NCBI GenBank assembly: GCA_036259835.1
Contig: DATABA010000054.1
Coordinates: 1-7,138, forward strand
Source: JALYGK01 sp036259835
GTDB taxonomy: Bacteria; Actinomycetota; UBA4738
Direction of reading: 5' to 3'
Length of the DNA: 7,138 nt
In this document: positions 1-6,421 of the stretch, piece after piece
Numbering within the stretch: the stretch's first letter is position 1
How the letters are laid out: each line of letters starts with the position of its first letter
Made by a program: the position numbers and the translations under genes
The notes under the pieces: generated by a model
Databases searched by the model: none
What the model was told of the DNA's origin: nothing
Seen by the model: the letters and a program-made list of their open reading frames with translations, nothing else

Positions 1-558
1 AATGAACCGATCCGTTTCCGGATGCTCCACGGCGCGCTTCTGAATCAGATCCGGCACTTCCTCTCCGGTGAGCACCAGGACGCAGAACAGCGCCGGCTTC
101 CTCAGGAGCGTTGGCAGCCCGACTCGGCGAAGAATCCGAAACAACGGCTCGAGGGGATCGCGAGCCTTCGGTTCCAGCTGAGAGAGCAGTCGAATGAACA
201 GTCGGGAGTGCCGGGTCTCCTCTCCCATCTCGTGGAGGATGTAGGTGATCTTCGGGTCGGTCAGGTCACGGTGGGCCATGATGAAAGAGGAAAATCCGGC
301 CGCCAGCACGGCCTCGAATCGGACTCCGGCGTCGGTGATCGAAGCCGCTTCCTCCCGCGAAAGCACGGCCCGCTGCTCCGGAGTGAGATCGAGGTCCAGG
401 CCGGCCACACTCAGCAGATCGTCGGGGACAACCTGGCCGGGGCCCACTTCGCCCGGAACGTCGACGTCTGGCTCGATCAAGTGCTTGAGCGACACGGTCG
501 ACAACCTCTCGATCCGCTCGCCAATCCCTGCAGTTGTCGGTTCCACCGTCCGTGCCAC
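1..558 (-). CDS. AurF-like diiron oxygenase, partial (C-terminus beyond left edge)
   Basis: The first 186 residues are present, read from a GTG at 558; the frame is open to the window edge. The sequence resembles the AurF / p-aminobenzoate N-oxygenase family (PF11583 type), non-heme diiron enzymes of the ferritin-like fold; AurF itself oxidises an arylamine to a nitro group. Visible family features are a helix with E82 (RFEAVLAAGFSSF), the helix YILHEMGEETRHSRLF carrying the ExxH pair E114/H117, and a third helix with TGEEVPDLIQ (E166/E167). These match the spacing of the first metal ligands of AurF; the remaining His/Glu ligands should lie past the edge. The start is supported by an AGGAG ribosome site 5 bases upstream, and no better start lies between it and the tetR stop. 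It lies 11 bp downstream of the TetR gene, so they are probably co-transcribed. The family call is strong from motifs; the substrate is unknown and N-oxygenation is only one possibility. Confidence 0.85.
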   Translation of the reverse strand, partial: MARTVEPTTAGIGERIERLSTVSLKHLIEPDVDVPGEVGPGQVVPDDLLSVAGLDLDLTPEQRAVLSREEAASITDAGVRFEAVLAAGFSSFIMAHRDLTDPKITYILHEMGEETRHSRLFIRLLSQLEPKARDPLEPLFRILRRVGLPTLLRKPALFCVLVLTGEEVPDLIQKRAVEHPETDRFI

Positions 559-563
559 GGCCG

Positions 564-568
564 CTCCT
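564..568 (-). promoter_or_regulatory. Ribosome binding site of the diiron oxygenase
   Basis: AGGAG lies on the minus strand 5 bases before the GTG at 558, in the short gap after the tetR stop codon (570-572). It decides the GTG start and contrasts with the apparently leaderless first gene of the same operon. Confidence 0.75.
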
Positions 569-569
569 C

Positions 570-1202
570 TCAGAAGTCCTTCAATTCGAATTCCATTGCG
601 CCACCCGGCGGACTGAGCGCCGCCTGCACAACTGCTGCCACGTCCGGGCCGAGCACCGTCGCGGTATCGGTTCCGGTCTGCAGCAGCGACATGAGCAGCG
701 CGAGCACGATGGTGACGAGCCCGTTCGCAATCTGTTGCGCGTCGATGTCGGTGCGTACGCGGCCCGTGACCTGCTGCGAACGAATCCGCTCCGTCGTCTC
801 CTTTCGGAGTTGTTCCAGGGCCGGGATGCCCAGGAGCCGAACGGTGAACTCCGGTTCCAGGCCGGACAGGACGCGGCGCGCCAACGGATGTCGCTGCACG
901 GCGTCCAGAAGCGTGAACATCAGGGTCTGGCGCCACTGGTCGATGTCCAGGTCATCCGTCAGCGTCGAAAGGCCTTCCTCGATCACCGCGGCGGCGTCCT
1001 CGTCGACCGCGGCGATGAACAGTGCTTCCTTGTTCGGAAAATAGGCGTAGGCGGCGGTCCCGCTCAGGCGCGCATCGCGAGCGATCTCAGCCACGGACGT
1101 GCGCCGGTACCCGTCGCGGCCGAACCGGGCGATGGCCGCCTCGAGCACCGCCTGCCGGGTTCGTTCCCCCTTCGTCGCCATACTGTTCGGCGTCTCGGCC
1201 AT
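570..1202 (-). CDS. TetR/AcrR-family transcriptional regulator
   Basis: This 210-residue protein has the usual TetR length. The N-terminal DNA-binding domain spans about residues 12-60: the first helix is TRQAVLEAAIARFGRDGY, and the helix-turn-helix (about 34-55) reads TSVAEIARDARLSGTAAYAYF, followed by the typical PNKEALF. The C-terminal part (about 65-200) is helical and variable, as expected for a ligand-binding and dimerisation domain; its effector cannot be read from sequence. I chose the ATG at 1202 over the internal ATG at 1181 because a good promoter (TTGACT-17-TATCCT) ends 6 bases before it, giving a leaderless message; neither ATG has a convincing ribosome site. It is the first gene of an operon with the diiron oxygenase and is divergent from the flavin monooxygenase. 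The 21-bp palindrome between the divergent genes is the likely operator, so autorepression and control of both sides are expected by inference. Confidence 0.93.
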   Translation of the reverse strand: MAETPNSMATKGERTRQAVLEAAIARFGRDGYRRTSVAEIARDARLSGTAAYAYFPNKEALFIAAVDEDAAAVIEEGLSTLTDDLDIDQWRQTLMFTLLDAVQRHPLARRVLSGLEPEFTVRLLGIPALEQLRKETTERIRSQQVTGRVRTDIDAQQIANGLVTIVLALLMSLLQTGTDTATVLGPDVAAVVQAALSPPGGAMEFELKDF

Positions 1203-1208
1203 GCCTGC

Positions 1209-1237
1209 AGGATAGGCTTTCTGAGGATTTGAGTCAA
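1209..1237 (-). promoter_or_regulatory. Promoter of tetR-diiron oxygenase operon (leaderless type)
   Basis: On the minus strand, a -35 box TTGACT (1237-1232) and a -10 box TATCCT (1214-1209) are separated by 17 bases. Only 6 bases lie between the -10 box and the ATG at 1202, so transcription should start at or next to the start codon. The -35 box lies inside the 21-bp palindrome and overlaps the -35 box of the opposite promoter. This is an inference from consensus and spacing only. Confidence 0.65.
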
Positions 1238-1243
1238 TTCCTC
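1223..1243. promoter_or_regulatory. Putative TetR operator, 21-bp near-perfect palindrome
   Basis: The arms GAGGATTTGA and TCAATTCCTC are arranged around a central G; 9 of 10 base pairs match, and the only mismatch is at the sixth base of each arm. It contains both divergent -35 boxes. A direct repeat of the half-site core TCAATT occurs at 1234-1239 and again at 1242-1247, 8 bases apart, which could allow a second dimer to bind. Length, symmetry and position fit a TetR-family operator that would block both promoters; binding by the adjacent regulator is inferred. Confidence 0.7.
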
Positions 1244-1257
1244 AATTCGTCTAGAAT
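1229..1257 (+). promoter_or_regulatory. Promoter of flavin monooxygenase operon (leaderless type)
   Basis: A -35 box TTGAGT (1229-1234) and a -10 box TAGAAT (1252-1257) are separated by 17 bases. The ATG at 1265 follows 7 bases after the -10 box, so the expected transcript start coincides with the start codon, and no Shine-Dalgarno sequence is present. Leaderless genes with this -10 to ATG distance are common in actinobacteria. The -35 box sits in the putative operator. Confidence 0.68.
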
Positions 1258-1264
1258 CTACCGC

Positions 1265-2752
1265 ATGTCAGAGGTCCCCCACACACGCGCCGCAGTGATC
1301 GGGGCTGGGTTCTCCGGCATCGGTGCCTCGATCGTCCTGACCAGGGCCGGCGTGGACCACGTCGTCCTGGAGCGGGCGGACGACATCGGCGGGACCTGGC
1401 GCGACAACCGCTACCCGGGCTGCCGCTGCGACGTCCCATCGCACCTCTACTCCTACTCGTTCGCCCTCAATCCGAATTGGAGCGAGACCTACTCGCCGCA
1501 CGACGAGATCTGGGCGTACCTGCGGCGGACCGTGGACGAATTCGGAGTCGCCGAGCGGATCCTCTTCAAGCACGACGTCTTGGAGGCGGCGTGGGATGAG
1601 AGCACGCAACGGTGGCGTCTAACCACCTCCGGCGGTGAGCGAACTGCTGACGTGCTGGTCCTGGGAACCGGCCCGCTCGCGGAACCCTCGTTCCCTGACA
1701 TCCCCGGAATGGAGATCTTCGAGGGAGCGGCGTTTCACTCCGCGAAGTGGCCGGACGACCACGACGTCACCGGTGAGCGAGTGGCAGTCATCGGTACCGG
1801 AGCGTCGGCGATCCAGATCGTCCCGGAGATCCAGCCGAAGGTCGAACGCCTCACGGTCTTCCAGCGGACTCCTCCGTGGGTCCTCCCCCACAGCAACCGA
1901 CGAATCACGAACTTCGAGAGGTTCGTCTATCGAAACTTCCCGCCAGCCCAGCGGCTGGCCCGCGCCTTCGTGTACTGCTCCCGCGAGATTTTCGGGGGAA
2001 TGCTGGTGAAGAACGGGCGGGCGCTCAGGATCGCCGAGAAGCTGGCGTATCGGTGGCTGGCCCGGCAGGTTCCCGACCCGGAGCTCCGGGCCAAGGTCAC
2101 GCCCGATTACCGCCCGGGGTGCAAGCGGCTTCTTCCCTCAAACGATTGGTATCCGGCCATCCAGCAGCCGAACGTCGACCTGGTGACCGAAAAGATCATC
2201 GAGATCGGCCCCCGGCACATCGTGACGGCGGACGGGGTCGAGACTCCCGTCGACACGATCGTGTTCGCCACAGGCTTCCACGTCACGGATAACCCGATGC
2301 TCCACAGGGTCCGGGGCCGCGGCGGACGCTCGCTGGCGGAGCACTGGTCGGTGGGAGGCATGCGCGCGTACTACGGAACGACGGTTGACGGCATCCCGAA
2401 CATGTTTTTCCTGGCCGGCCCAAACACGGGCATCGGCCACACGTCCCTGGTCTACATGATCGAGGCGCAGCTCGCCTATCTCAGCGGCGCAATCAAGGAA
2501 ATGCGTCGTCGCGGCGCGGCGTCGGTCGAGGTTCGAAAGCCGGTTCTCGATTCATACTCGGAGGAGATCCAGCGCAAGGCGGCCCGGACAGTATGGAACA
2601 CCGGTGGCTGCGCCAGCTGGTATCTCGACGCGGAAGACCGGAACACCACGATCTGGCCCGACTACACGTTCCGGTTCAAGCGCAGAACCAAGCGATTCGA
2701 CTCCAAGTCGTACGTCTTCAAATCACGGAGGCCTGTAGTCTCGCCCGCGTGA
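1265..2752 (+). CDS. FAD/NADPH-dependent flavin monooxygenase (Baeyer-Villiger type)
   Basis: This 495-residue protein has the usual length of type I flavin monooxygenases. An N-terminal FAD Rossmann motif GAGFSG is at 13-18, with the ribose-binding acid E36. It is followed by GGTWRDNRYPG (42-52) and CDVPSHLYSYSF (55-66), typical of the Baeyer-Villiger subgroup. The fingerprint FxGxxxHxxxW is intact as FEGAAFHSAKW (152-162), the NADPH-binding Rossmann motif is GTGASA (177-182), and ATGFH (335-339) is the conserved C-terminal motif. Enzymes of this family insert one oxygen atom from O2 into a ketone to give an ester or lactone, or oxidise S or N atoms, in the cytosol. The open frame extends back to 1022, but that part crosses the divergent tetR gene and the promoter; family homology begins at the ATG at 1265, placed 7 bases after a -10 box. 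It is translationally coupled to the DinB gene and probably repressed by the divergent TetR. The substrate is unknown. Confidence 0.93.
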   Translation: MSEVPHTRAAVIGAGFSGIGASIVLTRAGVDHVVLERADDIGGTWRDNRYPGCRCDVPSHLYSYSFALNPNWSETYSPHDEIWAYLRRTVDEFGVAERILFKHDVLEAAWDESTQRWRLTTSGGERTADVLVLGTGPLAEPSFPDIPGMEIFEGAAFHSAKWPDDHDVTGERVAVIGTGASAIQIVPEIQPKVERLTVFQRTPPWVLPHSNRRITNFERFVYRNFPPAQRLARAFVYCSREIFGGMLVKNGRALRIAEKLAYRWLARQVPDPELRAKVTPDYRPGCKRLLPSNDWYPAIQQPNVDLVTEKIIEIGPRHIVTADGVETPVDTIVFATGFHVTDNPMLHRVRGRGGRSLAEHWSVGGMRAYYGTTVDGIPNMFFLAGPNTGIGHTSLVYMIEAQLAYLSGAIKEMRRRGAASVEVRKPVLDSYSEEIQRKAARTVWNTGGCASWYLDAEDRNTTIWPDYTFRFKRRTKRFDSKSYVFKSRRPVVSPA

Positions 2753-3255
2753 CCGAGGCACTCATAGATCTCTTTCGCCACAACCAGTGGGCGAACGAGC
2801 AGATCGTCGAGTATTGCCGCAAGCAGCCGGACGAGCTCCTCGACAAGAGCGTGGCGGGAACCTTTGGAACGCCGCGAGCCACACTGATGCACTTGCTGGC
2901 GACGGAGGAGTGGTACCTGTTTCGACTGACCGGCAAGAAATACGACGACCTGCTCGAAGAGGACGCCGTCTTTCCGGGGTTCGATGATCTCCGGCGCCGC
3001 GCGACGCGAAGCGGTGACACGATCACCAAGGCAGCTCACACGACCGCGTACGGTCCGACGTACCGCACGATGCCCGACGAGGAAGGCAAGGTCTATGAGG
3101 TCAATGTGCCCCTCGTCCTAGTCACGGTGATCAATCACGCCACGGAGCATCGAACCCATATCGTGACGACGTTGTCCGCGTTGGGCGCCGAACCCGTCGA
3201 GCTCGACGGGTGGAGGTGGGGACTCGCGACCGGCGCGATGACCGAGGTCAGCTAG
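2749..3255 (+). CDS. DinB-family (DinB/YfiT-like) metalloprotein
   Basis: This is a 168-residue four-helix-bundle-type protein. The N-terminus LIDLFRHNQWANEQIVEYC is the classic DinB first helix. The metal-binding histidine triad is present: H48 (in ATLMHLLATEEWY) and H130/H134 (in NHATEHRTHI, an HxxxH pair). The family includes thiol-dependent S-transferases (bacillithiol, mycothiol) and isomerases, and many members of unknown role. The GTG at 2749 is the likely start: it overlaps the monooxygenase stop as GTGA, a sign of translational coupling, and the family homology starts within a few residues. A GGAGG at 2727-2731 is 17 bases away, too far for a normal ribosome site. The open frame continues upstream to 2593, but there it reads monooxygenase coding sequence out of frame. 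Operon membership suggests handling of an activated or toxic product of the oxygenase, possibly by thiol conjugation; that is inference. Confidence 0.88.
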   Translation: MTEALIDLFRHNQWANEQIVEYCRKQPDELLDKSVAGTFGTPRATLMHLLATEEWYLFRLTGKKYDDLLEEDAVFPGFDDLRRRATRSGDTITKAAHTTAYGPTYRTMPDEEGKVYEVNVPLVLVTVINHATEHRTHIVTTLSALGAEPVELDGWRWGLATGAMTEVS

Positions 3256-3638
3256 CTCGGTACTTCAAGGACCGCGAGGATGTTTCCCGCCGGGTCCGCG
3301 AACCAGGCGATCGGCGGTCCGTCCTCCGCAGTCTTGGGCCGCCAGACGCCCTTCTCGTCCTGATCGAACCCTTCGTAGCGCTCCAGGCTGACGCCTTTCT
3401 TCGTTAGCTCGTCGACGGCAGCATCGATGTCGTCTACAGGAAAGTTGAGGATGGTGAACGTGGCCGGCTGGTGGTTGGGCTTCGTGTAGATGTAGACGCT
3501 CGTGTCTCCCGCGAGGCGCAGATTCAGGCCACCCATCTCCTCGGAAACGTCAAGCCCGAGGGTCTCTCCGTAGAAGGTCTTGGCTGCGACCACGTCATCC
3601 ACCGAGAAACTGCTAAACGCCTTGCTGTCAGCGAACAT
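3252..3638 (-). CDS. VOC (glyoxalase/bleomycin resistance/dioxygenase fold) protein
   Basis: This 128-residue protein has two beta-alpha-beta-beta-beta modules. Module one begins FSSFSVDDVVAAKTFYGETLGL (residues 8-29); module two begins FTILNFPVDDIDAAVDELTKKGV and ends in WFADPAGNILAVLEVPS, the typical VOC finish with E125 at a metal-ligand position. The usual His/Gln positions in the first strand of each module hold Phe/Ser and Ile/Asn instead, so a classic glyoxalase metal site is not visible; a binding or metal-independent role is plausible. The start is firm: AGGAGG stands 5 bases before the ATG. It is transcribed alone and convergently to the DinB gene, sharing the CTAG at the stop codons. 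An imperfect inverted repeat lies upstream in the probable leader or promoter. The fold is certain from sequence; the substrate is not. Confidence 0.88.
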   Translation of the reverse strand: MFADSKAFSSFSVDDVVAAKTFYGETLGLDVSEEMGGLNLRLAGDTSVYIYTKPNHQPATFTILNFPVDDIDAAVDELTKKGVSLERYEGFDQDEKGVWRPKTAEDGPPIAWFADPAGNILAVLEVPS

Positions 3639-3643
3639 CGCTT

Positions 3644-3649
3644 CCTCCT
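3644..3649 (-). promoter_or_regulatory. Strong ribosome binding site of the VOC gene
   Basis: AGGAGG on the minus strand is 5 bases before the ATG at 3638. It is the best Shine-Dalgarno sequence in the window and fixes the start. Confidence 0.85.
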
Positions 3650-3656
3650 TTGTTAT

Positions 3657-3685
3657 CGATCGGTCATCGCGTCTTGACCGTATCG
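3657..3685. promoter_or_regulatory. Imperfect inverted repeat upstream of the VOC gene
   Basis: The arms CGAT-CGGTCA and TGACCG-(T)-ATCG are separated by 8 bases: ten pairs per arm with one unpaired T at 3681. It lies 18 bases upstream of the VOC start and about 80 bases upstream of the cyclase gene. It could be an operator for a dimeric regulator or a hairpin in the VOC leader. I saw no convincing -35/-10 pair around it in either direction. Confidence 0.45.
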
Positions 3686-3757
3686 CAAAGAGATATCCGC
3701 GAGCGACGAGGAGATTGACTGCCAGCGCTCAACAGCGGCCGCTTCTAGGATTCAATT

Positions 3758-3761
3758 GGAG
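3758..3761 (+). promoter_or_regulatory. Ribosome binding site of the cyclase-ATPase gene
   Basis: GGAG is 5 bases before the ATG at 3767 and supports that start. A -10-like TAGGAT at 3746-3751 has no matching -35 box, so I do not call a promoter here. Confidence 0.65.
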
Positions 3762-3766
3762 CAGAC

Positions 3767-6406
3767 ATGCGAGACCTTCCGACAGGAACCGTCACCTTCT
3801 TGTTTACCGACATCGAGGGTTCCACTCGGCTGCTTGGCCGGCTCGGAGCGACGTACCGGGACATTCAGGAACAGCACAACGCCATCCTCCGGAAGGCCAT
3901 CGAGGAGGGGGACGGCCGGGAAATCGGCACCGAGGGCGACTCGTTTTTTGCAGTGTTCCCCGCGGCGGGGGGAGCGCTTCTGGCCGCGGCTCAAGCACAA
4001 CGAGGGTTGGCCGCCGCGACATGGCCGGGGCAAGCAGACGTCCGAGTCCGAATGGGTATACACACCGGCGAAGGGATCCTCGGCGGCGACAACTACCTGG
4101 GTCTGGACGTGAACCGCGCCGCGCGGATCTCGGCCGCTGCATACGGTGGGCAGGTTCTGCTCTCCGGGTCCACTCGCGCTCTCGGTGAGCGCAGCCTTCC
4201 GCCGGGAACGCGACTCATGGACCTAGGCCAGCACCGCCTGAAGGACCTCCGCGAACCGGAGCGCCTATATCAGATGGTGATCGAGGGGCTGGACCAAGAT
4301 TTCCCACCACCGCGGACCCAGGAGGGCCGGCCGAACAACCTCCCGGTACAACTCACCCGATTCATTGGCAGGGCAGAGGAGATCGCTCAGATTCGTGAGC
4401 TGGTCGCGGCGAATCGTCTCGTCACCCTCACCGGCCCGGGCGGAACCGGGAAGACCCGGCTCAGTCTGGAGGTGGCAGCTACGGCGCTGTCGGCCATGCC
4501 CGACGGGGTGTTCTTCATCGACCTCTCCTCTGTGATGGAGCCTCGGATGGTCGCCAGCATGATCGCGACGACCCTTAACGTCCGCGAAAACCCCGGGCGG
4601 CCAGTGGTCGAAACGCTGGCAGACCACCTCCGCGACAAGGAACTGCTCTTGGTGCTGGACAACTTCGAGCAAGTCGTGGAGGCCGGACCGGACGCGCTCG
4701 AACCCCTGCTCCGGGCCGCCCCCAAGCTGAAGGCGCTCGTTACGAGCCGAGTTCCATTGCACCTGTACGGCGAACACGAGTTCAAGGTGCCGCCACTCAT
4801 CCTTCCAGACCCGGATCACCTTCCGGACCCCCGTGCCGTGATGGAGTTCGACTCCGTCGCACTGTTCGCCGAACGCGCAGCCGCGCGAAGGCCGCAGTTC
4901 CGTGTCGGCGCTGATAACGCGCGGACGGTCGCGGAGATCACCGCTCGTCTCGACGGATTGCCTCTTGCCATCGAGCTGGCTGCCAGCCGGATGAACCTCC
5001 TGTCGCCGGAAAGTTTGCTTGCACGGCTGCAACAGCGGCTCCCGCTGCTCCGGGCGGAGGATCGGAACGTCCCCGAGCGGCAGCGCACGCTGCGTCGGAC
5101 CATTGAATGGAGCTACGAACTGCTGGACGAAGCCGAAAGGCGAATGTTCTCGCGCCTGTCCGTGTTCGCCGGTGGCGCCGATCTGGAAGCGATCGAGGCG
5201 GTCGTGAATCCCGACGGTGAGCTGGGGATAGACATTCTCGATGGACTCGCGTCCCTGGTAGACAAGAACCTCGTGCGGAGCGTCGATACGCCCGATGGCG
5301 AGCCGAGATTCGCCATGCTCGAGACGATCCGAGAGTACGGGCTCGAGCAGCTCTCGAAGTCGGGAGACGAACGGCTTGTCCGTCGGCGCCACGCGGAGCA
5401 CTGGATTCACGTCGGTGAACGAACCTCTGAGACTTTGTTCGGCGCGGATCGGCCGGCAGTCAGTCGCCGGCTGGAGCAGGACCACGAGAACTTCCGCTCC
5501 GCGCTGACCTGGGTCCTCGAGTCGGATGAGCCGGAGCTTGGGTTACGGCTGGGTGCGGCGCTTCGCGACTTCTGGCGAGAAGGGGGTCATTACACAGAGG
5601 GGATCCGGTGGTTCCAATCTCTGCTCGCCGCGCCGGGCGCTGCCGGAAAGACGCTCCTCCGGGCGCGAGCTCTCACGGGGGCGGCGGATATTTCGAGCTG
5701 GATCGGGGAGATTGCCGCGTACCTGCGCTTTGCGGAAGAAGCGGTGTCCATCTATCGCGAACTTGCCGACCCTGCCGGGATCCCAGCGGACGCCCTGGAG
5801 GAGCTCGGTGCGGCACAGATGTTTAACGGCCAGCTCAGTGAGGCGCGGGTGAGCCTCTCGGAAGCGCGGCAGTTGAATATCGCCCTTGGGAACCGGCAGA
5901 AGGCCGGTGAATGCACCCTCGCCCTCAGCATCCTCACCCTCATTGAAGGGCGTCCTGAGGAGGCACGCGCCCCGATGGAAGAGGCTTTGGCCACGTTCGA
6001 GGACCTTGGCAGCGCCTGGTTCACCGCGTTCGCTGAGCGCAACGTGGGGCACCTGGACCGACTGGAGGGCAGCCTCGACGCTGCGGAGAACCGCTACCGG
6101 AAAAGCCTCTCAGGGCTCCGAGAGGTCGAAAGCGCCCTTGGCGTGGGGTGGGTCGTTTACGGCTTCGCCGATCTGGCCCTGGCCCGCGGCCAGTACGAGC
6201 GTGCAGTTCGCCTGGCGGGAGCTTCCAGAGCCATTCGGGACCGGGAGGGCGAGGTGTGGTCCTTCGATTACGTCTTCGTGGGCGACGTGCGAGAGCGTGC
6301 GCGTGCGTTCTTGGACGAGGCGACGGCCGAGAATCTGTACCGGGAAGGTCTGGAGATGCAGTTCGAAGAAGCGGTCGCCTACGCCCTCCAACCAGAACCA
6401 TCCTGA
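3767..6406 (+). CDS. Class III cyclase-like / STAND ATPase / TPR signalling protein
   Basis: This is an 879-residue multidomain protein. Residues 5-172 form a class III nucleotide cyclase homology domain: FTDIEGST (metal Asp15), GTEGDSFF (metal Asp58), and VNRAAR with N116 and R120 at the transition-state positions. The two positions that normally specify the purine (Lys/Asp) appear to be G54 and L113. Residues about 195-430 form a STAND (NB-ARC-like) ATPase with Walker A GPGGTGKT (223-230), Walker B LLLVLDN (293-299) and GLPL (397-400). A winged-helix-like region follows (about 438-545, RTIEWSYELL... and LSVFAGG), then TPR-like helical repeats (about 600-840). The same order occurs in actinobacterial cyclase-ATPase-LuxR proteins such as Rv0386 and Rv1358 of Mycobacterium tuberculosis, but here the protein ends at EEAVAYAL..., where the LuxR domain would begin. 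GGAG is 5 bases before the ATG. It is probably cytosolic; no signal peptide or membrane segment is seen. The role is likely ligand- or partner-sensing signal transduction; output unknown. Confidence 0.9.
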   Translation: MRDLPTGTVTFLFTDIEGSTRLLGRLGATYRDIQEQHNAILRKAIEEGDGREIGTEGDSFFAVFPAAGGALLAAAQAQRGLAAATWPGQADVRVRMGIHTGEGILGGDNYLGLDVNRAARISAAAYGGQVLLSGSTRALGERSLPPGTRLMDLGQHRLKDLREPERLYQMVIEGLDQDFPPPRTQEGRPNNLPVQLTRFIGRAEEIAQIRELVAANRLVTLTGPGGTGKTRLSLEVAATALSAMPDGVFFIDLSSVMEPRMVASMIATTLNVRENPGRPVVETLADHLRDKELLLVLDNFEQVVEAGPDALEPLLRAAPKLKALVTSRVPLHLYGEHEFKVPPLILPDPDHLPDPRAVMEFDSVALFAERAAARRPQFRVGADNARTVAEITARLDGLPLAIELAASRMNLLSPESLLARLQQRLPLLRAEDRNVPERQRTLRRTIEWSYELLDEAERRMFSRLSVFAGGADLEAIEAVVNPDGELGIDILDGLASLVDKNLVRSVDTPDGEPRFAMLETIREYGLEQLSKSGDERLVRRRHAEHWIHVGERTSETLFGADRPAVSRRLEQDHENFRSALTWVLESDEPELGLRLGAALRDFWREGGHYTEGIRWFQSLLAAPGAAGKTLLRARALTGAADISSWIGEIAAYLRFAEEAVSIYRELADPAGIPADALEELGAAQMFNGQLSEARVSLSEARQLNIALGNRQKAGECTLALSILTLIEGRPEEARAPMEEALATFEDLGSAWFTAFAERNVGHLDRLEGSLDAAENRYRKSLSGLREVESALGVGWVVYGFADLALARGQYERAVRLAGASRAIRDREGEVWSFDYVFVGDVRERARAFLDEATAENLYREGLEMQFEEAVAYALQPEPS

Positions 6407-6421
6407 TCCGCGAACGCGCCT

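Noticed and set aside
22..1044. Long plus-strand open frame of 340 codons at the left edge
   Set aside because: It is opposite the AurF-like and TetR genes, which have clear family motifs on the minus strand; the translation is low-complexity and matches no family I know.
1022..1264. Upstream extension of the flavin monooxygenase frame
   Set aside because: It would cross the tetR coding region and the divergent promoters, and its residues are Arg-rich shadow sequence; homology starts at 1265.
2593..2748. Upstream extension of the DinB frame
   Set aside because: It lies inside the monooxygenase gene in another frame and has no DinB similarity.
3735..3748. GCGGCCGCTTCTAG is identical to 14 bases of the standard BioBrick prefix
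   Set aside because: There is no EcoRI site before it, no matching suffix, and it sits in an otherwise ordinary intergenic region upstream of a native ribosome site; most likely chance, though a check of the assembly reads would settle it.
3674..3751. Possible promoter of the cyclase gene from TTGACC, TTGACT or TAGGAT
   Set aside because: The hexamers are spaced 12-14 or 25 bases from any partner, so no acceptable -35/-10 pair is formed.
4265..5485. 406-codon open frame antisense to the cyclase-ATPase gene
   Set aside because: It is a typical shadow of a GC-rich gene; the plus strand carries Walker A, Walker B and GLPL motifs in this stretch.
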